Assembly (NCBI RefSeq): GCF_000003815.2 | Contig: NC_049980.1 | Location: 5,708,461 to 5,772,460 of the forward strand | DNA length: 64,000 nucleotides | Source: Branchiostoma floridae | Taxonomy: Eukaryota > Chordata > Leptocardii > Amphioxiformes > Branchiostomatidae | Reading direction: 5' to 3' | Part shown: positions 1 through 11,552 of the stretch, piece after piece | Position numbering within the stretch: the first letter of the stretch is position 1 | Layout: every line of letters starts with the position of its first letter | Made by a program: the position numbers and the translations under genes | The notes under the pieces: generated by a model | What the model saw: the letters and a program-made list of their open reading frames with translations, nothing else | Database searches by the model: none | What the model was told of the DNA's origin: nothing

Positions 1-860
1 CGCATATTCGACTTATCGGGCGACTTTATAATATTCAAGTGTTGAAAGTAACGCACATTTTGTTTGAAATTTCGGTAGTCCGATCGTAAGGGGTCGCTTT
101 TTTGCGGTTACCGAAGGGTTCGCTTAGCGGTTAGCGGTTATCCCCCAGGTGAGCCTTCATTCGTATGTAGAAAAGTTACAAAGTAATTTTGGGTACTCAA
201 ATCACTTTTTACCTTTTGCCCACGGGTTTAACTATGATATTAAAGTGTTGAAAATAACGCACATTTTGTTTGAAATTTCGGAAGTCCGATTGTAAGGGGT
301 CGCTTTTTTGCGGTTACCGAAGGGTTCGCTTAGCGGTTAGCGGTTATCCCCCAGGTGAGCCTTCATTCGTATGTAGAAAAGTTACAAAGTAATTTTGGGT
401 ACTCAAATCACTTTTTACCTTTTGCCCACGGGTTTTACTATGATATTCAAGTGTTGAAAGTAACGCACATTTTGTTTGAAATTTCGGAAGTCCGATTGTA
501 AGGGGTCGCTTTTTTGCGGTTACCGAAGGGTTCGCTTAGCGGTTAGCGGTTATCCCCCAGGTGAGCCTCCATTCGTATGTAGAAAAGTTACAAAGTAATT
601 TTGGGTACTCAAATCACTTTTTACCTTTTGCCTACGGGTTTTACTATGATATTCAAGTGTTGAAAGTAACGCACATTTTGTTTGAAATTTCGGAAGTCCG
701 ATTGTAAGGGGTCGCTTTTTTGCGGTTACCGAATGGGTCGCTTAGCGGTTAGCGGTTATCCCCCAGGTGAGCCTTCATTCGTATGTAGAAAAGTTACAGA
801 GTAATTTTGGGTACTCAAATCACTTTTTACCCACGGGTATTTTCGGGTTTTACTATGATT
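1..860. repeat. 206-bp tandem satellite, about four copies
   Basis: The motif GTGTTGAAA(G/A)TAACGCAC recurs at 39, 245, 451 and 657, an exact 206-bp period. The copies are near identical, with single-base differences such as CCGATCG/CCGATTG and CCCACGG/CCTACGG. The last copy loses a few bases near 830 and the array ends near 860. It runs off the left edge, so the true copy number is unknown. No open frame spans a unit, so I read it as non-coding satellite. Each unit contains the short internal repeat TTAGCGGTTAGCGGTTA. Confidence 0.95.
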
Positions 861-970
861 TGCGTCTTATATTCACGGATTACTTATTTGTGCGCATTCA
901 AAGTGCGTTTCGAAGGTAGATATATTTATTACCTTTGCTAGAATGGCAAGGTTATGTTTTAGGCTTGTAC

Positions 971-1002
<32 letters not shown>

Positions 1003-1040
1003 TTCTGTCTGCCTTTCTGTCTGTCTTTCTGTCTGTCTGT
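971..1040. repeat. (CTGT)n microsatellite
   Basis: About 70 bp of CTGT tetranucleotides with a few CTTT and CTGC interruptions. The reverse strand reads as a Thr/Asp/Arg/Gln-rich open frame, which is an artefact of the repeat. Confidence 0.95.
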
Positions 1041-1346
1041 GAACAGTATCACTCGAAAAGCGCCTTTGATTGATCCTGATGATATTTGGTAGGTGGATAT
1101 AGGGGTCGTAATCCCCATACTACTTCTCTTGCCCTCGCATGTTCTAAGTTTATGACCTTTGTGTCCTTTGTCCTGTTCAGACTTTTTTTGTCAATTTAAC
1201 CCTCCTAAGCTGGTTGTTTAATCTAATCAGTAAAACGTGACCTATTCTGTGCTGCTGCTGCAGACTTCCTGATCAATGCGGTTTCCTGTGGTAAGAAATG
1301 CCACAAACCTGTATTCACTGGACCCACCTACAGGAATCATATATGT

Positions 1347-1905
1347 NNNNNNNNNNNNNNNNNNNNNNNNNNNNNNNNNNNNNNNNNNNNNNNNNNNNNN
1401 NNNNNNNNNNNNNNNNNNNNNNNNNNNNNNNNNNNNNNNNNNNNNNNNNNNNNNNNNNNNNNNNNNNNNNNNNNNNNNNNNNNNNNNNNNNNNNNNNNNN
1501 NNNNNNNNNNNNNNNNNNNNNNNNNNNNNNNNNNNNNNNNNNNNNNNNNNNNNNNNNNNNNNNNNNNNNNNNNNNNNNNNNNNNNNNNNNNNNNNNNNNN
1601 NNNNNNNNNNNNNNNNNNNNNNNNNNNNNNNNNNNNNNNNNNNNNNNNNNNNNNNNNNNNNNNNNNNNNNNNNNNNNNNNNNNNNNNNNNNNNNNNNNNN
1701 NNNNNNNNNNNNNNNNNNNNNNNNNNNNNNNNNNNNNNNNNNNNNNNNNNNNNNNNNNNNNNNNNNNNNNNNNNNNNNNNNNNNNNNNNNNNNNNNNNNN
1801 NNNNNNNNNNNNNNNNNNNNNNNNNNNNNNNNNNNNNNNNNNNNNNNNNNNNNNNNNNNNNNNNNNNNNNNNNNNNNNNNNNNNNNNNNNNNNNNNNNNN
1901 NNNNN
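1347..1905. other. Assembly gap (559 N)
   Basis: An unbroken run of N. Nothing can be said about its content. Open frames that cross it are not evidence of a gene. Upstream exons of the Patched-like gene could lie here or to the left of the window. Confidence 1.
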
Positions 1906-3539
1906 TTGCAGCTAGTGCGTCATATGGGAAGTAGCAATCTTTCTTTCTATGACACATAATGTTTGTAAAGGATGTAATGTATCAATGCTATTGGAACATT
2001 CGTGAACAATGTGGCGAGTCATGATGCCACTTCGCTGGAAGACTAAGTGTGTGGCATCCATGCGGTGAAGAGGGCTATATGCTGTGATTCCGATGGCAAA
2101 AATTAGCATGAGGCACTAGGCACATTAGCGTGAGGCACAAGACTGGAATTCCATAGGATGGGGCTTGATAAAACAGACTAGGATATCACATTGGATAAAA
2201 TATGGTTGAATAACACGGAGCATAACAAGTTATAGCTCAACACATGATTTATGTTTGATGGAAGCAGGTTTATTGTAACTGCGCACATTGATGCAATGAG
2301 AAAATCGTTAGGCTCGACTGTTATGCAGCTGTGGAGTAGAATGGACTGGGGATGATCCTGGTTTTTGATGCAGAAAAACGTTAGGGGCTCAAGTCGCGCT
2401 TTTATGACACGTCACATCAATTATCTAAAACATAACTTTGTCTTTCCTTCACACAGTGACTCGCAAAAAAAACCCGTCAGATAACCGTAAGATAATCATA
2501 CTGACTTACTTGATACTTGATAAGGTCTCTTCATCGTTGTGTCAAGTGGTCTGCATCAAGGCGACGTCTCTTGTGGACCATCCTGCGCCATTCCATGCAA
2601 TTCTGGGCCGTCACTTCTACGTCTCTGGGATAATCATACGAACCCAGATTGTAATAGAATGTTACAACTTCCGCTGTCTATACGTGTTGCTCATCTTCTA
2701 AGGTTGTGCCCCTTTGTTAATAATGTCTATGGTTCTATTTTATTAATGAGGTTCAAACGTTGATTCAAAGAATAAAGCTTCTGCAACTGTTAACATATGG
2801 ATTGTAGTTTTACATGAATAGATTGATACTCTAAAGAGGGCGTATTTTCAACTAAAAATAAACTTGGATTATAGCAATTAGTAGGGATATCATCAAGTTA
2901 ATTTGACTCTTCAGACAATAACGATGTTACCTGATTTGGATACGCCTTCTCGTCATTGCAGAGTGGACCGTGAAGCAGCATCAAGATTGCTTCGCCACGG
3001 GAGTGCATCCTATGGCAAAGACAAGAAAAGCGCCGCCCTACGGTTAGAATTATCATTGCAGGAAAACCCGCATCCGTCATGGTCAAAACTAACTTGGATG
3101 GTATCACATCAAACAGGCCATACAAGATCGATGCACAAAGTCTGGAAGACTGGTATCATTCACCAACTTGACTACTACATGTACATCGAACTAGTTTCCC
3201 TTCTACAACTACGGTCATGGCTACATGTTTAAAATTAATGATGTCGTCATCCATGAAACTTACCTGCCGTGGACTTGCTGACATTTTATTTCCATGTCCC
3301 ATGAACAGCAGTACAGAAGAGGTTGGTGCTCATCATAAGCTGTGGTGTTAGAAACTACTGCACGAGTCTCCCAACAAGACGATGTGTCAGCTCTGGCCTG
3401 TGGGTCTACCTGGACAAGCTCAGCCAGTGGTGACCAGAACTGCATGCAAAGAGACAGAATAATCTTTGTGTACTATTCACAGCGTCACACCTGCCCCCGC
3501 ACGCCAGAGACAGGTGGTCAGTTAACTCAATTTTGGAGG

Positions 3540-3600
3540 GTAACCAATCAGAGGAGTTATGCAAACGTACACGTATGCTAATGAGTGCAGGGGTATAAAA
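3540..3600 (+). promoter_or_regulatory. CCAAT / octamer-like / TATA cluster
   Basis: ACCAATCAG at 3542, an octamer-like ATGCAAAC at 3559, TATGCTAATGA at 3574 and GGGGTATAAAAGG at 3590 sit within 60 bp in the order expected of a pol II core promoter. The LINE-like coding tail begins immediately downstream, so this may be promoter-like DNA inside a transposon. No transcript can be shown from sequence alone. Confidence 0.3.
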
Positions 3601-3960
3601 GGGAAAGATATTATCACAAAAAGGCGCACAGTTTGTCTTTAGCAAGACACCATAAAGTAGCCCTACCGGTCGAAACTCATCTAAAGCCTGTACCGCGCCA
3701 ATCGCGACACTCAAACCCAAATTCTTACAAGGCTCTACCTTTTCACAAAGACTGCTACAAACATTCCTTCTTCCCACAAACCGTGAGAGATTGGAACTCT
3801 CTACCGTACGAGGTCACGGAGATCACAGACGCTCCAAAGTTCAAGGAGGCAGTTCTCCGACGCCTCAGGGGACATTAAGGCGCAGCACTCCCCCTGGACG
3901 CTTTGCCCCAACTGAGGGGCGTTGTCCAGTACCCAATCAAGATCAAGATCAAGAAGACTT
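3585..3960 (+). mobile_element. LINE reverse-transcriptase C-terminal remnant
   Basis: The open frame 3585-3878 ends with the typical C-terminal tail of many APE-type LINE ORF2 proteins: a basic stretch, then SFFPQTVRDWNSLP, then a hydrophobic end (VLRRLRGH). After the stop, the tail carries a short tandem (GATCAA)n at about 3938-3957, as LINEs often do at the 3' end. Only about 90 residues are present, with no RT or endonuclease motifs, so this is a 5'-truncated dead copy. Confidence 0.8.
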
Positions 3961-5404
3961 TGGGGAGGAAATTAAAAAGGTGGTTGGCAGAAACAGGCGA
4001 AAATTAAAGTCGGGTCAATTAGGGACAGTAGGAAGGGTATGAGGGTGTTGAGATATAAAGAAGAAGGTATCTTTACCCTAAACACACAACCATCCTCTCT
4101 AATTTCTTATGGCTTGGGAAAAGTACTCGCCTCGCTCTCTGCTCAGGGATGGAGACTTTCCGCACTCCTTATCCCTCCATCACCTGTCTGGGGCGCGGGG
4201 TATGGGTGTGGTGGTATGAATCTTCCACTATATCAATCTAACCATGGCAGAATTATAGTTGACCAGCGTTTGATGTCCAATTAAACTTAAGGTTAGCAAG
4301 GAGGTTGAAAACCTTCTTGAGGTTAGTTATATACCCTGTTACAAAGAAAACCTTCCTGTGGATGCGGGTTTACCTGCAATGATGATTTCAGCCGTTTAAC
4401 GGCGCTTTTCTTCTTAAGATACACCAGCCTAAAGGATACACAAAACTTTCTTGTTCCTAGATCCTCATTCTTGCGACAAAAAGGCTTGTCCAAACAAGAA
4501 ATACATCTTTATGTACAAAATTCGTCTTTGAATACAAAAGAAAAGAAAGACATAGAAAAGAAATATTCTAATGAATAAAGACGCACTTACTCCCTGCAAA
4601 TCAGAGTTGCTTGGAGTGTATTGACTCAAGACAGATGCTAAAAATGCCCGCAAAGATCCGGCCAGCACAGTGTCACACTGTGTACGACTTGAAGGACATG
4701 TTGCAATACCAACCAGTGTAGATAGGTGGCGCTGTGAGACCTGTAAAGTCATGTCCAAACTTTGTAATGTTTACACATTTATTCCAGCCATGTAACTTTC
4801 CTCTTACGCTACTTGTTTGTTCTAATTGTGTTTCATCTACAAATGAAAAGAAGTTACGAATGTGTGCCTTGTATGTCAGGAAGGTGGAAATCGGGTTCTT
4901 GGTCCCTTAGCATAAAGGCCCCCTCTCACTTGACGTGCGGCACGCTTGCGGCATTGCTGCGTTCGTTCACTGAGGCACTGTTGTGTTAATTTCGCCGATT
5001 TTGTCTTGCACTCACACTGACGTGCGGCACTGTTGCGTTTCTAGACTAAATGAACAGCTGTGGAGTTCATCAATCCACGAAGCTTGGATATACCTCTGAC
5101 ATTTTGTGTATTTTTATGTCTTTTATATAATTCTTTTTGCTCCCGAAAGCTACCCGACCGGGTCACGGTTTGGAAATGTGACCTTAGCCATAGCGTTGGT
5201 AGAAACGTTACCAAAAAAACAACTGATTTTTGAGCACATGTAAAGTATTCTTAAAGCTTACGTAAAATCATACTTGCATAAAAAATGCGCCTTTACGCAT
5301 GCTTTTCGTGCAGTAAAATCTTGACTGTTGATCAGAAGTCTTATGTAGCAATCACCACCGTAACGGTAGTAACGACTGGTTCCCTCCTTTCTTCATCCTT
5401 TCAG

Positions 5405-7630
5405 GTGTCGGTGTGGACAACATGTTCATCCTGCTAGCGGCGTGGAGGAAGACCAACCCGTTGGACAGCGTGCAGGACCGGTCAGCCAACACCTACGCCG
5501 AGGCCGGAGTGTCCATCACCATCACGTCATTGACCAACGCCTTAGCTTTCGCCGTGGGCGCCATCACAAGCTTCCCGGGCGTCCGCGTGTTCTGTATGTA
5601 CAGCGGCATAGCTATCGTGTTTGCGTACTTGTTTCAGCTTAATTTCTTTGGGGCCTGCATGATATATGACGGTTACAGAGAAAAACAGAATCGACATTTC
5701 CTGACATGTATGAAGGTCCCAATAATTTCAAAAGATGACCAGACCAGTTGTTGTCAGCAATCTTGCTGTAGGGGCGACCCAAATAAGGCAGGGGTCGGAC
5801 AGGACGGCAAAGATCACAATGACCACCTCATTATGTTATTCTTTAAAAAGTACTACGGGCCTTTCTTGACAAATGTGTGGGTAAAAGTCGTAGTTATGAT
5901 TGTGTTTCTGGGGTACCTGGGCGTCGCGATTTGGGGGTGCGTCCAGCTGATGGAGGGTGTCCAGCTCAGTAAGCTTGCCGGCGACGCCTCGTACGTTGCC
6001 CGCTTCCTCGAGCAGGACGACCGCTATTTCAGCGAGTATGACGTCAGAGTCGCTGTGGTCGTAACAGAAAAATTAGACTACTGGGACCCTGACGTGCAGG
6101 ATCGAGTTGAGAACATGTTAGCGGAGTTTGAGGACACTGCGTTCACGTATGGAAAGAACGTGTCCGAGTCATGGCTACGCGATTACTTGGCATATATAGA
6201 CCGGATCTGCTCCAACCCCATGCTACCACCTTCGCAACAGTTGAACCTTACTGATAAAGATTCCTTCATAGAGTGCCTCAGAGACCGCTTTCTTAACGTG
6301 CAAGGGTTTACCAAATATGGTCATGACATATTGTTCAATGAAGACGGTACTGAAATCATAGCCAGTCGGTTCTTCGTACAGACAAAGGAAATTGACGGCA
6401 CTCTGAAGGAGAAAAACATGATGACAAAGATGAGAGAATTAGCCTCTGGGGCATCTGTAGAGGCGATTGTTTACCACCCAGCGTTCGTGTATTACGATCA
6501 GTACATCGCCATTCTACCCAACACCTTGCAAAACTTAGGTATCGCCACAGGAGCCATGTTGGTTGTTTCTCTCTTCCTCATGCCCCACGTAGTTAACGCC
6601 GTCTGGGTCACTCTCGCCATTGCGTCTATCTGCACGGGGGTGCTCGGGTTCATGACGCTCTGGTCCGTCAATCTAGACAGCGTTTCCATGATACATATCA
6701 TCATGTGCATCGGCTTTTCCGTCGACTTTTCGGCTCACATCGTATACTCCTTTGTCACGGCTAAGGAAAGTAATCGTGACGCCATAGTTGTGCATGCGCT
6801 GTACAGTCTGGGTGTGCCGATCCTTCAGGGGTCAATATCAACCATTCTGGGTGTAGCTGCGCTAAGCATGGCCCCCTCGTACGGTTTCCGGACCTTCTTC
6901 AAAACTGTGTTCTTAGTAGGGCTGGGTATCGGTACAGCGTACCGGTACAAAACCGGTTTTTCTTATTGGACCGGTCCAGAAAAACCGGACCTGAAAAAAT
7001 TAGGTGGACCGGATGTTGGACCTATTAGAAAATTAGCAGATTACTTGATCAGGTATTCACACGTTTTGGTGCTTGCAGGTGGAAGAAAATAACAAGAGTG
7101 AAGTAGAAAAGTTTTATAGTCATTTCTACCAAGTTTTACAGTCAATCGTACAGGCGCAGTTAGCGTTGTAGGATTTTAAGACGCCAGTGTAAGTCTAATA
7201 CTCCACCAAACAGATTTCTTTGTAGTGAAATGGACCATTAGAATGAGTCATACTGAATCAGGTACAGGTTCAGGTCCGGACCTGGACCTGATCCTCTGGA
7301 CCTGAACCGGACCTGGACCTGAATTTCTGTACCGGTACCCACCCCTAGTTCTTAGTCATCGTGTTCGGCCTGGTGCACGGTATTGTCTTCCTGCCTGTCA
7401 TGCTCTCCTGTTGGGGCCCGCAAGGGGGCGCGGTAAAGGTGAATGGAAACAGGCTGAGTGACGTGGCAAGAGCACAGAACAGAAACGAAAACCCGTTGAT
7501 GACCGTTAGTATGAAACTCTGGCTCGACCATTTAAAAGAAGACAATAGACAAAGAAACAAGGGGACAACTGAAAGTCAACAAAATCTGACTGCGAACCCG
7601 GAAATGGGTTTTTCATTGAAGCCGATCTAA
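5405..7630 (+). CDS. Patched-domain-containing protein (PTCHD3-like), C-terminal part, transposon-interrupted
   Basis: The exon opens after a TTTCAG acceptor at 5404, and the frame starts with GVGVDNMF, the TM4 GxxxD motif of the Patched/RND sterol-sensing region. TM segments follow, with a second GxxxD motif, GFSVDFSAHI, near 6708, then the C-terminal TMs. The frame runs cleanly to 6916, is broken by a 431-bp element (6917-7347), and resumes at 7356 through VFGLVHGIVFLPVMLS to a stop at 7628-7630. Without the element and one copy of its 8-bp duplication the two halves join in frame in a conserved helix. About 595 codons are visible; Patched-related proteins usually have 800 or more, so roughly 300 N-terminal residues lie upstream and were not found. 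Known Patched-domain proteins are multi-pass membrane proteins linked to sterol or hedgehog-type transport; the substrate here is unknown. As assembled the gene is broken unless the insert is spliced out. Confidence 0.88.
6917..7347 (+). mobile_element. hAT-type MITE inserted in the Patched-like exon
   Basis: The ends are inverted repeats: left TAGGGCTGGGTATCGGTACA, right (reverse complement) TAGGGGTGGGTACCGGTACA. The flanking 8 bp, GTTCTTAG, are identical at 6909-6916 and 7348-7355. An 8-bp target duplication with TAGGG-type ends is the hallmark of hAT transposons. The 431-bp interior carries repeated GGACCTGAACC-type words and no transposase frame, so it is non-autonomous. A diverged relative lies at about 34440-34734. 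Confidence 0.92.
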
Positions 7631-9589
7631 AACGTAGCCAAGCGAAGCTTTTTTAGGGCAGCCGCCAGGCAATTCCTGGCCAACTGAAATGTACGCAGAA
7701 AGACAGTGCCAATAACTCACCTTTCTGTCATACAAACTTACCCTCATATGAAAGTCCATCATCTCAACTGTGATAAAATCACACTAGAATTAGAATCATT
7801 ATTAGAAATCTTATGACATAATTTGCAGAAAAATACCCCAAAGCCCTCCCACCCCCTCAAACGCATAGGGCAAATGTCAGTATTTCCGGACTTGCGCAGA
7901 TGACCCAGTTTTAGTGCCCTCAGAATGCTTAGGTAGGCTTGTGAAAAGTGGCTGTAAAATTGTTTTTCTTGGGATATGTTTGGATTTTGGGGGTGCATCT
8001 TATAGGCAAGGGTTGTAGCTTCTATATTGTGTTGAAAAAACAGATTTTTAGTGATATTTGTGGTTGCAGTAGGCCTTAGAAGTTAGGTGTTTTGGTGTTG
8101 TTTACATGCAGTGAAAGGGGGTGAAAAGGTCTCCCACCTATGTTTCCATGGCGTATAATATAATTCCGCCGTAAATTTTTTCCCTTTTTTGTCGTTAAAT
8201 TACTCTTCAGAGGTCGGACAACCTTGCCAATGTGAGTTTTTCATGTTCTAAAAGTCAGGTAGGTGATTTTTGACAGCCTCTTTCTCCCATGATTCCCATT
8301 GTTAAGAATATGCATAGGAAATATTGAAATTTAGCCCATAACCACCAAGTGAAGAGAGACCCTTGCACAACCAAGAAATAGTCCCAACATTATGTCTCAT
8401 AGAAGCACCCCAAAAATCAAGATTTTCGGCCATAATCAGAAAGTAGAAACGCTCCCCTGTCACATCCACCTCAAAACTGCTAGAATTTCAACCCACTTTT
8501 CCAAGAAAAAATATGGAAGTTTTAGACCCCGAACTACATTCGAACACCACCAATTTGCATGGTGGATCCTCTTTAATCCTCGGCATCGGTAGGCCATGCT
8601 GCTAAACCACAGGACTATACGTTTAGTCCATTCATTCCCTGCTTAGTTTGTCTTATGTCCACTTCTAGTAAGACTGTAGGAGACAATCGTCACCGTTCCA
8701 ATAATGTTCATTAAAGGCGTTTTTCTTTAAAGAGGGGGACTGATTAAACCCCGTGCACATGCACATCTCCCACGCTCCCATGCACATGCACATGATAATT
8801 TGATCATTTGGGATGAAAATAAACGGACTATTGGCAGCTGTATTACATTAGGAACAAGTCGATATACACAAAGAGGAAGTGCTAAGCACAATACATGTAC
8901 GACATAGAAATCATGCCGCCGCCCAGGCGAAGATGACAGAATGACATAGACCCTACAATTTTGGAACAACTACCCGAACTTTAATTTCTAGCCAAAAGGA
9001 AATCAACCAGACATCTGTGCAGGATTCTATGTTCACGGTTCAACTGTTGCAAAGTACAAATGGAGCTTATATGCACGCGATACTTCATGTTCTCGTCTCA
9101 ACCATCAAAAACTGGGGAAAAAAAGTTTGGTCAAAATCGAGTTTAAATATCCTACATAATATTTTCTAAAAATGGGAAGCACATATTCTGCAGTATTTCA
9201 AGTTAGAGGGGCAAAACGTACCATTGAAGATGACCCACCTATAAAGTAATATAGGTCTTTCAACTAGGGACTAACAGATAACTACAGAATCGCTTTGATG
9301 CATGACCCCGGATGACCCAAAATGACCACCATATCTGTATCCTATCTGGAATATTGTCTATTGATAATCAGTGCCATGTTAGAAAATTTTAAGGTCTGAA
9401 TTTCGGAAATTCTGCATAACATATATTGTGTTTGTTCGGTTCAGTAGACGTATAGGATCGCCACATGTATAGTCAGGCTAGTATATTAGTTAATTCAAAA
9501 CACAACACCCAGCTACATTTGTAAGTGACTATCTTTAACGTAGCAACATTATAAGGCACAACGTTACCACTCTTGATCTTACTCACTCT
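7631..9589. other. Intergenic, nothing coding recognised
   Basis: AT-rich DNA downstream of the Patched-like gene. Open frames are short and of low-complexity composition, with no domain or splice pattern I recognise. A small cluster of CACATGCACATG words lies at 8755-8792. Confidence 0.6.
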
Positions 9590-11180
9590 TGTGCATGCAG
9601 TACAAGTTCTACTGAAATGTGGTGACGTCTTCGAAAGCACTTTTCACATGAAGGATTATTTTTTTGCATGCGTATGCTACTTTATGGACAAAAGCAACGC
9701 AAACATATGATGAGCAAGGCAATATTAAAGCTATGTGTGCGTCACCTTTGCATAAGTATATAATCTGGAAGATGTAACTATCAATGCAACGTATTTTTTT
9801 GCATATTTTACAAGTGACCTAATCAAATAGTATTATTAGAGTAGATTTACTCAAGAAAATTTGATTACTTAAATCAGCGTAATCATTTTATCCTTATTTT
9901 GTGAGTACAATTGGTCCTTTGTTCATTGTATGTATGATTTTCGATTGCAAAATGTTCAATGCGTGCAGTGCAAGTTCTTCATGAAGACTATTAGGTCTAC
10001 GCCACATACACTATTCTACATGAATGATTATTTTTGTAAGTGCAAAAAGATACTTTATAAACAAAAACAGCCCCACAATTATGATGAGCACCGCATTGTC
10101 AATGCAAAGTTTATGTTTACGTTAAAGTTGTATATTATGTGGGAGATACAACTATCAATACATTTATTTTTATATCTTATGAATGTCCTAATCAAAAAGC
10201 GTGGTAAATTACTCAATAAAATTATTAGGTATCAGTGTAACCATGTTATCGGTTGTTACAAATGGCCTTTTGACGTCTACTCGAGCACTTTTTTATATAA
10301 ATGATTGTCTTTTATATAAGAAGATACATTATTGACATCAATGTATGCATTTACCATATTTCATATATAAATGTCCTAATTAATAATTATCATAATAGAA
10401 GATTTACTCAAGAAAATTAAGTTTTACTTACATCAGCTTAAGCATGTGTTCCTTTTTATGTGATTGCAAATGGTCCTTTCTTCATTGTATGTATGTTTTT
10501 TTTTATTAAGCAAGTTAACGTTACAACGTTACTACCCTCTGATCTAAGACTCGTGAGAATTGTTCAATGCATGGATATGCAATGAAAGTTCTTCGTGAAG
10601 ACGATTAGGTTGTACGCTACACCCACATGAATGGTTATTTTTGTAAGTATCAAAGATGCTCAATGGACAAAAGCAACCCCTAAAATATGATGAGTATGGC
10701 AGTATCAATGCAATGTTTGTTTTATATTTGCATATCATTTGGGAGATACAACTATCAATGCATTTTTGTAATATCATAAATGTACTAATCAAGAAGAACG
10801 GTAAATTACTCAAGAAAATTTAATTGTTAGGTAGATCAGTGTAACTATGATATACTTTGTGTGGTTACAAATGGTCTTTTGCAAGTTCTACATGAATACG
10901 ATTACGACTTTTCGAGTAATTTTTCACATGAATGATTATTGTTGTGTAAGAAGATACTTTATATGCAAAAGCAACTAAAGAAATTATGGTGAGCAAGGTG
11001 TTCAATGTAATTTGTGCATTTTATTTGAAAATGCATATAATGTAAAAGATGCAAGTTATCAATGCAATGAATTTTTGTATGTGTTACTAAGTGTAATTTC
11101 TAATCAAGAAGAATGGTGGATTTATACAAAGAAATATCATTGTTATTCTCATCATTGTAGTCGTGTTTTACGTTTTTGCT
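9590..11180. repeat. Diverged AT-rich tandem array, ~300-370-bp units
   Basis: A recurring order of words appears about five times: GCANTGCAAGTTCT(T/A)C, then CACATGAATGATTATTTTTG, then AAGATACTTTATG, then GATGAGCAAGGC, then GGGAGATACAACTATCAATG, then AATTACTCAAGAAAATT, then TTACAAATGGTCCTTT. Unit starts are near 9595, 9960, 10270 (partial), 10570 and 10876. The copies have diverged considerably, implying an old duplication, and no frame is conserved between units. Confidence 0.85.
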
Positions 11181-11552
11181 TTGCAACGATAGCAAATTCA
11201 ACCCACCGGAAGGTAGTTTAAGACTGCGGAATTTCCAGCGTAAAAGCTATTTTAGCGGTTATTTAATTACACGTAATAAGTTAGGTGAACCTTTCAACGG
11301 AAATATATTCCATTTTCGTCCGTTTCCGTCCAGATGATAAAATTTCGATCATACTTTCAATCGTGTACAGCAGCTACAACATGAGGAAAAGTATGCCGTA
11401 CAGTGCAAATTATATCGTTGAATGCTACTCACAGAACGCCAAACTCGAACTTTCATGAAAGCTGATAGCGTCCCTGCAGTTCTGTCATGAGCTGCTAGAG
11501 GGAGCTCGTGAGCGGTGTGCATGCTAATCACATGACCGCATAGTCATCCAAC

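Larger units (their letters stand above)
1906..5404. other. Intergenic or long-intron DNA, no confident exon
   Basis: Apart from the LINE tail at 3585-3960 I see no exon that matches a known family. Short open frames at 2539-2763 (+), 2898-3125 (-) and 3260-3445 (-) have fairly protein-like composition (the last is Cys/Trp-rich) but no recognisable domain and no convincing splice borders. The stretch 4910-5060 contains two related GC-rich phrases built on CTGACGTGCGGCAC or a close variant, suggesting another short interspersed repeat. The N-terminal exons of the Patched-like gene should lie in or left of this stretch; I could not find them. Confidence 0.5.

Noticed and set aside
1276-1959. 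Long open frames across the first N gap (also 42396-42755, 43668-43985, 47029-47826)
   Set aside because: They are open only because N has no stop codons; there is no sequence to support them.
6917-7092. C-terminal extension of the Patched-like frame (TAYRYKTGFSYW onwards)
   Set aside because: It is read-through into the transposon, not an ancestral part of the protein.
9930-10304. 124-codon AT-rich frame
   Set aside because: It lies in the diverged tandem array, has the codon composition of AT-rich non-coding DNA, and is not open in the other units.
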